From assembly GCF_008035925.1 (NCBI RefSeq), contig NZ_CP036264.1, forward strand, positions 1,585,409 to 1,649,408: a stretch of DNA of 64,000 nt, given 5' to 3'. Shown piece after piece: positions 25,801-35,300 of this stretch. The position numbers were made by a program, and so were the translations under genes. A model generated the notes under the pieces. That model saw only the letters and a list, made by a program, of their open reading frames with translations. It was not told the DNA's origin and did no database searches. Position 1 is the first letter of the stretch. Each line of letters opens with the position of its first letter. The DNA is from Stieleria maiorica (GTDB taxonomy: Bacteria > Planctomycetota > Planctomycetia > Pirellulales > Pirellulaceae).

Positions 25801-26945
25801 CGTTCGGCCAAGGCGGCGTTCAAGTTCTGGCGCGCGGCGCCAAAGGGCTGACGCCGGACTTGCTGTTCAGCATCCAACCGCTCGCGATGGTCTCCGGTCA
25901 ACTTGTGAAGCCGATCCAGGTAGAACGCATCGCGGTATTCCGCGATCGGCTTCATCAACGTGCTTAACGTGACGTCGCTGGAATAGGCCGTCGGTCCCCA
26001 ACCGCTGATCCCGCTGGCCATCAGAATCGTGCCGGCCAGAACGGTCGCCGCTTCGGTCATCAGCTCCTCGGGCGACACCCCTTCGGCTTCGACCTGGCTT
26101 TGATCGGCCACCCGAGAGAGCAGCGAATCGAGCGTGACCTGTCGCACCACGAATCGTTCGTAGTAGCCTTCGGCATTGACGCTGCGTTCGTCCCAGCCAC
26201 CGAAGTGGTAATTGGGGCGTCGATTGACCGGATGATCGAAATCATACGCGCGGGGATCGAGCGCCAGTTCGGCCAGTTGATCGAATTCAAACGAAGCACT
26301 GCGCAGAACATCGGGATCGGTGTCGTGCAGAATCGAAATCGTTTGCGTGATCAGGTCGAAATATGGTCCGGCCGACACGCCGGCGCCGCGGACGTACAAC
26401 GGGATCGGGCGAACGAACTCGTTCGGATAGGGCTGGCAGCGTCGGTTCTCCAGCACCGCGACGGGGCGGTAGCCGACGAAGTCGTTCAATTCCAAGATGG
26501 CTTGTTGGACCAAGCCGGCCGTCGAGGAATCATCGCCGCCGGGGGGCTGTTCGCTGTAAAGTCGCAGCAGCGATTCGGCGGCCCGGGCCAGAAAGAACCC
26601 GTTGAACAGGACTTCGGGTTCCTGGTGGAACAGCAGGTCGCGATGGTAGTCCATGTAGGCCGGCAGCAATTCGCTGAGCAACAGCCTGGAGACGTCGCGG
26701 GCCTGGGTGATCTCGGCAAACGCCGATGTCGACTCGGCCATCGAGACGAGCGTCTGTTCGATCCAGTTGTTCAGGACCAACCATGCCGGCGTTCCCGTCA
26801 AAGGATTGCCTTGGCTGGCGTGGTAATACGCTTCGTTCCACAGCGCAGCGATCGCTGGATCGCTGCTGCCGCTGGAGAAATTCAGGTACCCCGCCAACCG
26901 CTTGAGCGAATCGCTGATCGACTCCGGTGGAGGAAGATTGGACAT
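22803..26945 (-). CDS. Very large protein of unknown function (1380 aa)
   Basis: The protein is 1380 aa, acidic and apparently all-helical and soluble, without signal peptide, membrane segment, Walker motif or metal-binding motif that I can recognise. Acidic low-complexity stretches occur around residues 700-750 (for example GETGDDESDPEEGG). The ATG at 26945 is 90 bp downstream of the histone-like gene and part of the run guaA, ettA, histone-like gene, this gene. Size and helicity suggest a scaffold or repeat-like protein, but that is impression only. Base composition and codon use look like the neighbours, so recent transfer is not indicated. Confidence 0.75.
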   Translation of the reverse strand: MSNLPPPESISDSLKRLAGYLNFSSGSSDPAIAALWNEAYYHASQGNPLTGTPAWLVLNNWIEQTLVSMAESTSAFAEITQARDVSRLLLSELLPAYMDYHRDLLFHQEPEVLFNGFFLARAAESLLRLYSEQPPGGDDSSTAGLVQQAILELNDFVGYRPVAVLENRRCQPYPNEFVRPIPLYVRGAGVSAGPYFDLITQTISILHDTDPDVLRSASFEFDQLAELALDPRAYDFDHPVNRRPNYHFGGWDERSVNAEGYYERFVVRQVTLDSLLSRVADQSQVEAEGVSPEELMTEAATVLAGTILMASGISGWGPTAYSSDVTLSTLMKPIAEYRDAFYLDRLHKLTGDHRERLDAEQQVRRQPFGAARQNLNAALAERRAAQVQHVQLARLYARMGYPDAAGRQIDVVPAASARMICRIDCETTLGLRALRFGKLDEAMEVPQRVYDLIKRAIRCGALADPWDLIGFAGQFSLHPSPECSVHDSRADDLLYLIDQLFSYMAKVWSEAAARNDPQAYKAISALYREVAEWWRQFGAHTVESLEAADPLESYDSARLVAQALRIWHEGGAAAGDVKFWAPHAEFFDSPRAYSLVISALLERYDFLPAMALLIHWLGNASEIGLRQGGNSLPRLAERWLMRLRGQFDEESADAPQHPGCEPSQIWPLARKCFDYLEANAEDFWSAPRFELGDNAKPPRDWERELAGETGDDESDPEEGGLYDAAYDGVSYRDTTDDGVDGAVFEYSGDGSRDELEAEWKRLVDRLAFLQSLARMWSVAADIVITDGQDRDADRVKDQLVALRGWAQRAKENRIGLLELLDAVREYKITPGGSDKESMRDYDRSRVLRDSLMERIIGTAVEMSDARRLICGAIIAHVANHASLLADSPQNDASTDQVAGEEAGLDEMSADDVQAVKLYASLIAGDVESTRKLFPEYVDAISRENLLYIPISRGGDPVKIYLARLRQRVLRHLMHWLPRRGLVSEACRLIEVSRLMEQQNSVGIGAVTEFDSLFRDGFTALVDALTAAVRQDREFDELNRDETAIGEVLIPLVERLTETMLGSWLAHSQTLRLSPLETVNDRQSWDRLVEFIRRYGDPIFTQVFLQLGNVRAILHQGVADWLQRVIDEDDAQIADMQLFEDLRSGKLSMNQANRWITLVYEALIDHHAEYQDYNSTTTQSDRGDLVYMFMDFLRLRASYERIAWNLKPVMWAHEVLVGNGLENAAMMWRRSLSERIGAEADKFVTRLRKMQKNYSMRMPTVADRILERFVQPMTIARMRALVKPAMRDAEAGRESPRFVLLEEEAELLSRTPTGAGLDVPAWLAALEEEVEQLAKRSASSEIDPESLMTIPIVPLDVDDLNAQLDVAQSQGRRLPHMRSKE

Positions 26946-27035
26946 GGGGCGGGACAGAAAAACGTAGGGCGACTCACCGAATCATGGGTATCCAACCGCG
27001 GCCAGTCTTTCGACGGAAACCGGCCGCCGCCGGCA

Positions 27036-27299
27036 TTACTTTTTGGCCGTCTTTTTCTTTTTGACGCTCTTCTTGGCGGTCTTTTTAGCAGTCACCGTCT
27101 TGGCGGCGACCTTCTTGGCCGCTTTCTGAGCGGCCTTTTTCTTGGTCGACTTTTTGACCGTCACGCTATCGGCTGCAGCCTTCTTTTTGGCAGCTTTCTT
27201 GGCAGCCTTTTTCTTGGTCGCCTTCTTTTTCTTGCCGCCAAAAACGTCGTCCCAATTGTTCGAGTACTGTTCGTTGGTTCCGATCCGAAGAATAGTCAT
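27036..27299 (-). CDS. Lys/Ala-rich histone H1-like protein
   Basis: This 87-aa protein has a short ordered N-terminus (MTILRIGTNEQYSNNWDDVF, residues 1-20) followed by ~65 residues of Lys/Ala repeats (KKAAKKAAKKKAA, AKKTAKKSVKKKK) like the C-terminal tail of eukaryotic H1 and bacterial Hc1/AlgP-type proteins. Such tails bind DNA or RNA without sequence specificity. The aromatic/acidic N-terminus is not part of the histone-like tail and may be a separate interaction module. It lies 88 bp after ettA on the same strand. Confidence 0.8.
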   Translation of the reverse strand: MTILRIGTNEQYSNNWDDVFGGKKKKATKKKAAKKAAKKKAAADSVTVKKSTKKKAAQKAAKKVAAKTVTAKKTAKKSVKKKKTAKK

Positions 27300-27387
27300 A
27301 GCTGGGTAGGGTTAGAGAAAAAACTGAACCGCCGCAGGGGGCGGCGTGATTGACAGGCTGATCGCGTCGAGTGCTGCGCGATCCACA

Positions 27388-29064
27388 TTAACCGGCGTGG
27401 ATGCTCTTGTAACGAGCCTGCTTGATTTCGTTGGGATCTTCGCCCATCCGTTCTCGCAATCCACGCTCGTAGACTTCAAAGTTGCCTTCGCACCACATCA
27501 CTTTGCCGTCGCCTTCGAACGCCAGGATATGCGTTGCGAGCCGATCAAGGAACCAGCGGTCGTGCGAAGTCACCACGACACAGCCCGGGAAGTGGATGAT
27601 CGCTTCCTCCAGGGCACGCAGAGTGTCGACGTCCAAGTCGTTGGTCGGTTCGTCCAGCAGCAGCACGTTGCATCCGCGACGCAACAGTTTTGCCAAGTGG
27701 ACTCGGTTGCGTTCACCGCCGGACAGGTTGCCGACCTTCTTTTCCTGGTCGGGGCCTTTGAAATTAAACCGCGAGACGTAGGCCCGCGCGTTGACGTTGC
27801 GGCCGCCCAGGACGATCGTGTCCGTTCCGCCGCTGATCTCTTCAAACACGGTGTGGTTGTCGTCCAGCGAATCGCGGCTCTGGTCGACGTAGCCCAGATC
27901 GACGGTCTCGCCGACACGGAATTCACCCTGGTCGGCCGGTTCCTGTCCGGTCAGCATCTTGAACAGCGTCGTCTTTCCGGCCCCGTTGGGTCCGATCACG
28001 CCGACGATCCCCCCGGCGGGCAAGCGGAACGACAGGTCGTCGATCAGGACTTTGTCGCCGAAGGCCTTGTGAATGTTCTTGCCTTCGATCACCAGTTCGC
28101 CCAAATGACGATTGGACGGAATCTGGATCTCCAGCTCGTCGGGCCGATCTTCGAACTTCTCGGCCGCCAGTTCCTCGTACGCCTTGATCCGCGCCTTGCT
28201 CTTGGCTTGCCGCGCCTTGGGGCTCATCCGGATCCATTCCAATTCGTGGGCCAGTGTTCGCTCGCGCGCCTTGGCTTGGCGTTGTTCCAACTGCATCCGC
28301 TTTTGGCGTGCTTCCAGCCAAGCGGTGTAGTTGCCTTCGAATGGGATGCCGCGGCCGCGGTCGATTTCCAAGATCCACTGGGCCACGTTGTCCAGGAAGT
28401 AGCGGTCGTGCGTCACGGCAACGACGGTTCCGGGGTACTTGGCCAGGTGTTGTTCCAGCCAGGACACCGATTCGGCATCCAGGTGGTTGGTCGGTTCGTC
28501 CAGCAGCAACAGATCGGGCTGGCGGATCAGCAGTTGGCACAGGGCGACGCGTCGGCGTTCGCCGCCGGACAACTTGGTCACGCTGGCGTCGCCGGGCGGC
28601 AGGTTCATCACCGCCATCGACATTTCGACTTGGCGATCCAGTTCCCACAGGTTGTAGGTGTCGATCGTGTCCTGCAGCGACGCCATTTCGTCGCACAGTT
28701 TTTGCATTTCGTCGTCGTCGGTGACGTCGCCGAGCAGCATGCTGATCTCGTTGAAGCGGTCGACGATCGCGCGTCGCTCGGCGACGGCGGTTTGGACGTT
28801 TTCGAACACCGTCTTGGATTCGTCCAAGGGCGGTTCCTGTTCCAGGTAGCCGACGGTGAAGCCTTTGGTCAGCTTGGCGCTGCCGTCAAAGTCCGTGTCC
28901 TGGCCGGCCATGATCCGCAACAGCGTCGACTTTCCGGCACCGTTGGGGCCGAGCACGCCGATCTTTGCACCGGGGTAGAACGCCAGATTGACTTCATTGA
29001 GCACCGTCTTTTGACCGTGCTTTTTCGTCAAGTCTTCGACCTGGTAGATGTATTGCCTTCCCAT
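27388..29064 (-). CDS. ettA: Energy-dependent translational throttle protein EttA (ABC-F ATPase)
   Basis: This 558-aa ABC-F protein has two ATP-binding domains, each with Walker A ([18 protein letters not shown]), signature LSGGERRR / LSGGERNR and Walker B ([22 protein letters not shown]). The linker contains the P-site tRNA-interacting arm ([19 protein letters not shown]). EttA binds the ribosomal E site and gates entry into elongation in response to the ATP/ADP ratio. Length and N-terminus ([14 protein letters not shown]) match the EttA subgroup. It starts 18 bp after guaA and is probably cotranscribed with it. Confidence 0.93.
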   Translation of the reverse strand: MGRQYIYQVEDLTKKHGQKTVLNEVNLAFYPGAKIGVLGPNGAGKSTLLRIMAGQDTDFDGSAKLTKGFTVGYLEQEPPLDESKTVFENVQTAVAERRAIVDRFNEISMLLGDVTDDDEMQKLCDEMASLQDTIDTYNLWELDRQVEMSMAVMNLPPGDASVTKLSGGERRRVALCQLLIRQPDLLLLDEPTNHLDAESVSWLEQHLAKYPGTVVAVTHDRYFLDNVAQWILEIDRGRGIPFEGNYTAWLEARQKRMQLEQRQAKARERTLAHELEWIRMSPKARQAKSKARIKAYEELAAEKFEDRPDELEIQIPSNRHLGELVIEGKNIHKAFGDKVLIDDLSFRLPAGGIVGVIGPNGAGKTTLFKMLTGQEPADQGEFRVGETVDLGYVDQSRDSLDDNHTVFEEISGGTDTIVLGGRNVNARAYVSRFNFKGPDQEKKVGNLSGGERNRVHLAKLLRRGCNVLLLDEPTNDLDVDTLRALEEAIIHFPGCVVVTSHDRWFLDRLATHILAFEGDGKVMWCEGNFEVYERGLRERMGEDPNEIKQARYKSIHAG

Positions 29065-29082
29065 GCCTGTGTGGTTCCTATC

Positions 29083-30696
29083 CTATTCCCATTCGATCGT
29101 TGCGGGCGGTTTGCTGCTGATGTCATAGCAGACTCGATTGACGCCCTGGACTTCGTTGATGATTCGCGTGCTGATGCGTGCCAGCAATTCGTACGGCAGC
29201 CGGCTCCAGTCGGCCGTCATGAAGTCGTCGGTGTTGACGCTGCGAACGGCGATCGCGTTGTCGTAGGTGCGTGCATCGCCCATGACACCGACGCTTTGGA
29301 CGGGCAACAAGACCGCGAACGTTTGGCTGGTCTCGCGGTACAGCCCGGCGGCTTCGATCTCTTCGATCACGATCGCATCGGCGGCACGCAGCACGATCAG
29401 TTTGTCGCGGGTGACTTCGCCCAAGCATCGGACGGCCAACCCGGGGCCGGGGAACGGGTGGCGCCAAACCAGTTTTTCCGGCAGCCCCAGTTCCAGACCC
29501 AACCGACGCACTTCGTCCTTGAACAGGTCACGCAGCGGTTCGATCAGTTCAAAGCCCAGTTCTTCCGGCAGCCCCCCGACGTTGTGATGCAATTTGATCG
29601 TCGCGGCCGGTCCGTCGGGATCGGCACCGCTTTCGATCACATCGGGGTACAGCGTGCCTTGAGCCAAGAAGTGCGCGTTCTCGATCGATTCGGCTTCCTT
29701 TTTGAAGCACTCGATAAAATCGTGGCCGATCCGCCGACGTTTTTCTTGCGGCTCGACGATCCCGGCCAGGGAAGCCAGGAAGCGGTCTTCGGCGTCGACG
29801 ACGTGCAGGTCGGTTTTGAAGTGGTTGGTGAATTCGTCGATCACCAGCGTTTGTTCGTTTTTGCGAAGCAGCCCGTTGTCGATCAAGATGCACGTCAACT
29901 GGGGCCCGATCGCTTTGTACAACAACGCCGCGACGACGGAGGAGTCCACGCCGCCGCTGAGCCCACAGATCACGCGTCGGTCGCCGACCAGTTGGCGAAT
30001 CTGGCGGACCGTCGCGTCGGCAAAATCGCTCAGCTGCCAATTCGGTTCGCAGCCGCAAATCCGCCGCACGAAGTTTTCCAGCACCTTGCCGCCCTGAGGC
30101 GTGTGCGTGACTTCGGGGTGGAACTGCATCCCGTAAACCGGCAACTCCTTGTGCCGGATCGCCGCAAACGGACAGGTGCTGGTGCGGGCCAGCGGTTCGA
30201 ATTGCTCGCTGATCGCCGAAATCTGATCGCCGTGGCTCATCCAGACATCGATCTCGCCCGGCAGATCATCGAACAGCGTGCCCGACTGGACGATTTCACA
30301 CATCGCGTGGCCGTACTCGCGGCGCGAGGTGTTGGTGACCTTGCCGCCGAACGCTTCACAGGCAACCTGCAATCCGTAGCAAATGCCCAGCACCGGAATC
30401 CCCAGCTTGAACAGTTCCGGGTCACAGCGTGGCGCGCCGTCTTCGTACACGCTGGACGGGCCGCCGGACAGGATGATGCCTTTGGGGGCCAGTTCGGCGA
30501 TCCGTTCGGCGGCAAGGTCGTGCCGCAGGATCTGGCAGTACACGTTCTGCTCGCGAACGCGTCGGGCGATCAACTGGGCGTACTGCGAACCGAAATCCAG
30601 GACCACGATCCGTTGGTCGGTCAGTGCCGAAGCCCCGGCCTCGGAAAGGCTTGAAGCGGTGGAGTTGCCCGTCGAGTGGGCGCTGGAAACACTCAT
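29083..30696 (-). CDS. guaA: GMP synthase (glutamine-hydrolysing)
   Basis: This 537-aa enzyme makes GMP from XMP, ATP and glutamine. The class I amidotransferase domain (~30-225) has [18 protein letters not shown], the nucleophile in GICYGLQ and [10 protein letters not shown]. The ATP-pyrophosphatase domain carries [13 protein letters not shown], and the C-terminal dimerisation domain ends in KPPATIEWE, as is normal. The N-terminus has ~25 Ser/Ala-rich residues beyond the usual start, so a later start is possible. It is the first gene of the run towards ettA. Confidence 0.95.
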   Translation of the reverse strand: MSVSSAHSTGNSTASSLSEAGASALTDQRIVVLDFGSQYAQLIARRVREQNVYCQILRHDLAAERIAELAPKGIILSGGPSSVYEDGAPRCDPELFKLGIPVLGICYGLQVACEAFGGKVTNTSRREYGHAMCEIVQSGTLFDDLPGEIDVWMSHGDQISAISEQFEPLARTSTCPFAAIRHKELPVYGMQFHPEVTHTPQGGKVLENFVRRICGCEPNWQLSDFADATVRQIRQLVGDRRVICGLSGGVDSSVVAALLYKAIGPQLTCILIDNGLLRKNEQTLVIDEFTNHFKTDLHVVDAEDRFLASLAGIVEPQEKRRRIGHDFIECFKKEAESIENAHFLAQGTLYPDVIESGADPDGPAATIKLHHNVGGLPEELGFELIEPLRDLFKDEVRRLGLELGLPEKLVWRHPFPGPGLAVRCLGEVTRDKLIVLRAADAIVIEEIEAAGLYRETSQTFAVLLPVQSVGVMGDARTYDNAIAVRSVNTDDFMTADWSRLPYELLARISTRIINEVQGVNRVCYDISSKPPATIEWE

Positions 30697-31109
30697 GCAG
30701 GTGTGAATGGATTAAAGGGATGCCGAGGTGGCAGGGCGTAGGGGGCGTCAGGAGGCCAGGGGGGCACCGGGCGACCGAACAGGATTCCGCAGCAGCCGAT
30801 TCGGCCGCCGCCGCCAGGCCGCATCGACATTGTCGCGAGTGCCGTAGTCGCCAATGCCAAACCGGGAGTGTAGAAAATGCACCGGTAATTCCCAAGGGGC
30901 TAAACCGCCGACACCGTGTTTATCGTTTCGCGGCGATGTCCCAGAAGACCATCGGATCGACCGAGCGTCGGCGCCCTTTCGGCGTGTTCTGCGGTTGCCG
31001 CCCCCCCGTTTCGACGGCAGAACACCGCAACGGACCATCGGTCGGTATCGCCGATGGATCGACCGAGCGTCTTTGTTTTTTTTGCCACGATGTCACCTCG
31101 ATTATTCCC
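30697..31109. other. Long guaA-surE divergent intergenic region with direct repeats
   Basis: This is a 413-bp gap between divergent genes. It contains an exact direct repeat GGATCGACCGAGCGTC at 30954-30969 and 31056-31071, and between them complementary segments (TGTTCTGCGGTT / AACACCGCAAC). Upstream codons of surE are open in frame through much of it, but the sequence does not look protein-coding. No clear promoter was identified. Confidence 0.5.
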
Positions 31110-31871
31110 ATGCGAATCCTTTTGACCAACGACGACGGTGTGTTCGCGCCCGGACTGGCCGCACTGGAACAACAACTCCGCCATCTCGGGGAGGTGATCG
31201 TGATCGCGCCGGCGACCGAACAATCGGGCGTCAGTCACTCGATCACGTTTTTGACCCCTCTGGTCGGCAAGTCGATTCATCGTGACGGACGTCACTGGGC
31301 CTGGGCGGTCGAGGGCAGCCCGGCCGATTGTGTCAAATTGGCGATCGCCGAATTGTTGCGCGACAACCCGGTCGATCTGGTCGTCAGCGGCATCAACAAC
31401 GGCCTGAACGCCGGGATCAACGTGCTGTACAGCGGCACCGTCGCCGCCGCCATCGAAGGCGCGTTTTTCGGAACCACAAGCGTCGCCGTCTCGCTGGAAT
31501 ACGACCCGGACGCCGACTTCCAGTCCGCCGCCGTGATCGCCAAGAAAATTATCGGCGGGATCGCAAAACACCCTTCCTCCAAAGGCAAACTGTTCAACCT
31601 GAACATCCCCACCGCCGCCACACAGTCCCCGGCCGAACTGCAGATCGTGCCGATGGGATTGGCCCAATACGGAAATCGTTACGAGAAACGCCAAGACCCC
31701 GGTGGACGCGATTACTACTGGGCACTGTGGGAAGAACCCAACGAGCCCCCGCGGGAACAAACCGACATCACCGAACTACGCAAAGGCAACGTGACGCTGA
31801 CCAGTTTGCAGTTCGACATGACCAACCACTCGCTGACCGACGACATGGCCACTTGGGGGCTAAAGCTGTAG
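31110..31871 (+). CDS. surE: 5'/3'-nucleotidase SurE
   Basis: This 253-aa enzyme removes phosphate from nucleoside monophosphates with a divalent metal. Metal ligands are in MRILLTNDDG (Asp8, Asp9), SGVSHS and the SGINNGLNAG region; the VLYSGTVAAA segment is also typical. The ATG at 31110 gives the exact family N-terminus, although the frame is open upstream. The stop codon TAG (31869-31871) is part of the first bases of a family B fragment. It is divergent from guaA, so nucleotide metabolism genes face each other here. Confidence 0.93.
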   Translation: MRILLTNDDGVFAPGLAALEQQLRHLGEVIVIAPATEQSGVSHSITFLTPLVGKSIHRDGRHWAWAVEGSPADCVKLAIAELLRDNPVDLVVSGINNGLNAGINVLYSGTVAAAIEGAFFGTTSVAVSLEYDPDADFQSAAVIAKKIIGGIAKHPSSKGKLFNLNIPTAATQSPAELQIVPMGLAQYGNRYEKRQDPGGRDYYWALWEEPNEPPREQTDITELRKGNVTLTSLQFDMTNHSLTDDMATWGLKL

Positions 31872-31935
31872 CTACGTTCGCCAGAGCGTGGGGAACAACG
31901 GGGATCCACCTCCCTGCGAAGGGAGCGATGTTTAA
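31868..31935 (-). repeat. Family B fragment starting in the surE stop codon
   Basis: GTAGCTACGTTCGCCAGAG begins one base before the TAG stop of surE, and GGGGATCCACC with GCGAAGG follows at 31910-31922. It is a degenerate internal part of the element seen at 47035-47174. Confidence 0.65.
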
Positions 31936-32017
31936 ACGAGTCCCACGGATGGCAAAGCATACCCACGGATTCCAGTCCGGATGACGTCCGTGGGGACGCC
32001 TTGCCATCCGTGGGTTT

Positions 32018-32323
32018 TCATTCTTCCGCGTCCGATCTGTCTTGGCCCTCTGTCTCTTGGCCCTCTGTCTCTTGGCCCCGACCCACCACCGGGACTGACG
32101 CTGGCGCGAGCGGTTCCACCTGTTCGGCTTGCACCGCATCCGGCTGATTCTCTGCCGCCTCCTGGTTTTTCTTGCGCACATTCAGAAACACCAGCAACCC
32201 GATGACGGGCAGCATCATCACGATGATGAATAGCAGCAGGCTTCGAAACGCGGATTGCATCCCCACGTTTTTCGCGGCGCCGCGCTCCTGGTCGTCGGCG
32301 GGGTCGTTCGGCAGGTTGGTCAT
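32018..32323 (-). CDS. Small single-TM protein
   Basis: This 101-aa protein has a polar N-terminus, one transmembrane helix (RSLLLFIIVMMLPVIGLLVFL, about residues 27-47 including the first Arg), a basic stop-transfer stretch NVRKKNQ and an acidic Glu/Gln-rich C-terminal tail. The tail ends in a small duplication, GQETEGQETEGQD, caused by a short tandem DNA repeat near 32050-32075. No family is recognised. The ATG at 32323 is chosen over a longer in-frame version because it gives a compact N-terminus. It lies just downstream of the CRTAC1-type lipoprotein gene on the same strand. Confidence 0.65.
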   Translation of the reverse strand: MTNLPNDPADDQERGAAKNVGMQSAFRSLLLFIIVMMLPVIGLLVFLNVRKKNQEAAENQPDAVQAEQVEPLAPASVPVVGRGQETEGQETEGQDRSDAEE

Positions 32324-32370
32324 GCAAAGAGGAATGATACGGGATCGTCGAGAAAAAACGTCGCCGGAGT

Positions 32371-35300
32371 CTACCACGCAATCACCGAGTCGTTGACGGT
32401 ACTCAAGAACGGTTTCTCAAGGCGTTGTCCGCGATTCCAGAACGCTCGAAACGATTGGCGTCGTCGCAGTGAATCCGCGTTCTTTTGCTCCACCGCTTCA
32501 AATTGTTCGGCCGATTGGGCCGTCGGGGGATAGCCTCGCATGTCGCGAATCGGCAGCGGTCCGATCGATTGGCCGGTCAGGGTATTCAGGTCCGCGTCTT
32601 TGTCCCAGCCGACACAGTGCAGAATAAAGTCGCGTTTCCAGCCCTCGGGCACGTCCTGCTCCGGCGGGGCAAACCGCATGCGAATTTCGTCGCCGCCGCT
32701 GATCACCACCATCGAGTCGTCCCATTGTCGCAACTGCTCGGTGCAGTCACCGTAGCGTGAGACCGAACCCCGTAGCGGCGGCCATTTCGGCTGGGCGTCG
32801 GCTTGGCTGTAGTCGTAGGTTTCCGGACGCGTGTGATCCGCTTTGATGCGTTCGGAAAAACCATGAAAGGCGACTTCGGCATCGATCAATTCGACGGCTT
32901 GGGTGACACTGGATGCCGGAGCGGATTGGATCGCCAGCGACGCGGCGTCCCAATAAATTTGCGCGCTCGTCCGCACGCGAATCCGCGGATCGTCGTGCCG
33001 GATGTGTTCGGAAACATCGACGACGATGGTTTTTGTCTTACCGCCGGGGAAGCCCATGAATGGGATCACTAGTTGCCAGCCGGACTCGGCCGACGCATCG
33101 GGAACCCAAACCGACGGGAACTCGATCGATGGCAATTCGGGGTTCTGGTCGATTTGAATGTTCAGCGACGTGTCGGTCGGCAGGATCCAACCGCGTAGCA
33201 CCAGGTGAATCGACGCGTCATCGTGGTCGGCCAGCGATTGCTTGACGGCTTGACCGAAATCCAAATCGATCCAGTGCGGCGGGCATAATCCCTGGCGGAT
33301 CCGCCGATCAAACCCTTGAACGTAGTGTTCGTCGGCCTTCGTCAGCAACTCGGTCACGTCGCGGGCCTGGGTGTCGACGGCGGCGGCGACCGGATGCAAT
33401 TCGTTTTCGTCGAAGGCAAAAATCGTCGGCGTCGCGACACTCGGCGGCCCGACCTTTTCGTTCGAATAGACCGCGACATCGGCGGGATGGTCGACCGCCG
33501 TCAGTGCAATCTTGTCGACATAAGCGACCTCCCACAATTCCTCGGTCAATCGAAGCTCATACTGGCCGTCTTTGTTTTGCCGGACATGATCGCCGTCGAT
33601 CTTCAGGTACTCCCAGGGTCGATCGGCCTGGACCACGCCGGCGGCGACCTGCAGCCCCAGCGGTGCGGCCCACAAACAATCGGTGACGAATGCAAACCGC
33701 TGTCCGTCCCAGCTGTACAGATACGGACACGAACCCTTGAGCGTTTGTTCTTCTTCGATGATCGAATCGACTTCGGGGTCGCGAATCGTTTGTGTTAAAC
33801 CGTTGGGCATAATGACACGGATCGAGTCGGCTGAATCGATCCCGTCCATGCCGAAGTGCGTCGCGGGGCCGCGGACGATGCGGCTGCGATAATGCGGTCC
33901 GAAACGCAACTCCAGAACGGATCCGATCGCATAGTGGTTCACGCGTCCGCTGGCCGCCGCGTTGTCGGCGATGCCTTTGAAGCGGACCGAGAGTTGATGG
34001 GCGTCGCCGGTGGACTGATTGATCCCGACGCCGACGCCATCGGCACCCAGCGAAACGAGGTCGATCCGTCCATCGCTGTCAACGTCGACCGCTTTCGCGT
34101 CGATCAGACCCTCAGGCAGTTCGGCTGCCGGGTCCATCACGTTGATGCCCCAGGGGCCAAGTTTCAGTGTTTGACCGGTCCCGATCAGTTCCAGATAGGA
34201 ATCGTTGTCAAAGTCGCTCAGCGCGGGCCGCGACTGGAACCCCGGTCCGGTTTCGACACGGTCAACCGTCCAGACGCCGATGTCGGACGAGTTTCCGAAG
34301 GCGATCGACGACTGTTTGCTGCTCGTCGCGACGACGTCCCAGCCGACATTGGCGTCGACGTCTTCGACCGCAATGCTCAACGACGGATCATCGGCCGCGA
34401 CCGGCAGCGGCGGGACGGCGTCCAGGTTGCGGAAGCGGAACTGCAGGTGCAGCAGGTTCTCCAGCATGCTGACGCGTCCGGACTCGTGAATCGCCAGCAC
34501 ATCCAGGTCGATGTCGCGATCCAGGTCGGCGATCGTCAAGTCGGCGATCGGGTCATCGTCGTCCACCGTGCTGGTCCCGATCGCAGCCTCAAAGAACGTG
34601 CGGTTGCCACGGTTGATCATCACACGGATTTGGCCATCGACGGGGGCGAGGATCAGATCCAAATCGCCGTCGCCTTCCAGGTCTCCCATCGTCACCGCCG
34701 CGATCGCCGGCAGTTCTTCCAGGCCCGTCGCTTTTTCGACCGACGTCAAACGCTCGGCGCGCGGGGTTTCGTTGCGCATGTCGACTTGAACCAATTGCAC
34801 GCCCTGCGGTCCGTACGCGATCAGCGTTGGCAAAGTGTCGTGCCGTTTTGGCGAGACCTCGTCCCGTGCCGTGCCCTCTTCCGCATCGTCGTCCTGGTCG
34901 GCCGGCTGGCTGCGTTTGATACGGTCCGAATCGCTGCTGTCGACCATGAATAGATCGGCGGCTGCCAGCCCGCTCGGTACCGCGTCCAGCTTGAGGTCCG
35001 CGACCGATTCCCAGGTGTCGTCTTGACGCAGAAACAGTTGCAGTTGTCCGTCGGAGGAGACGGTGGCCAGATCGATCCGTAGGTCCAGATCGGCATCCAA
35101 CGGCAAGACCATCGCCCCGTCAGTGATCGTTTCGAAGGCGAACGAGATTCCCGAGGTGTCGCCGGTGATCGGCTTGGCGGTCGCGATTTCGCTGCTCAGT
35201 TCGCGGACGGTGTCAAAGTTCAATCGGTCCAGCGGGTGCGGTGACGTGCGGCGTCGGTCGGTCCGCACGATTTCCAGCGGGTTCAAGACGTTGGACCACA

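Noticed and set aside
27346-30654. A 1102-codon open frame on the plus strand
   Set aside because: It runs antisense to ettA and guaA, which have complete family motifs; long antisense frames are expected in GC-rich genes.
30624-31109. Long N-terminal extension of SurE
   Set aside because: SurE proteins begin at MRILLTNDDG; the upstream open frame overlaps the guaA start region and has no conserved protein features.
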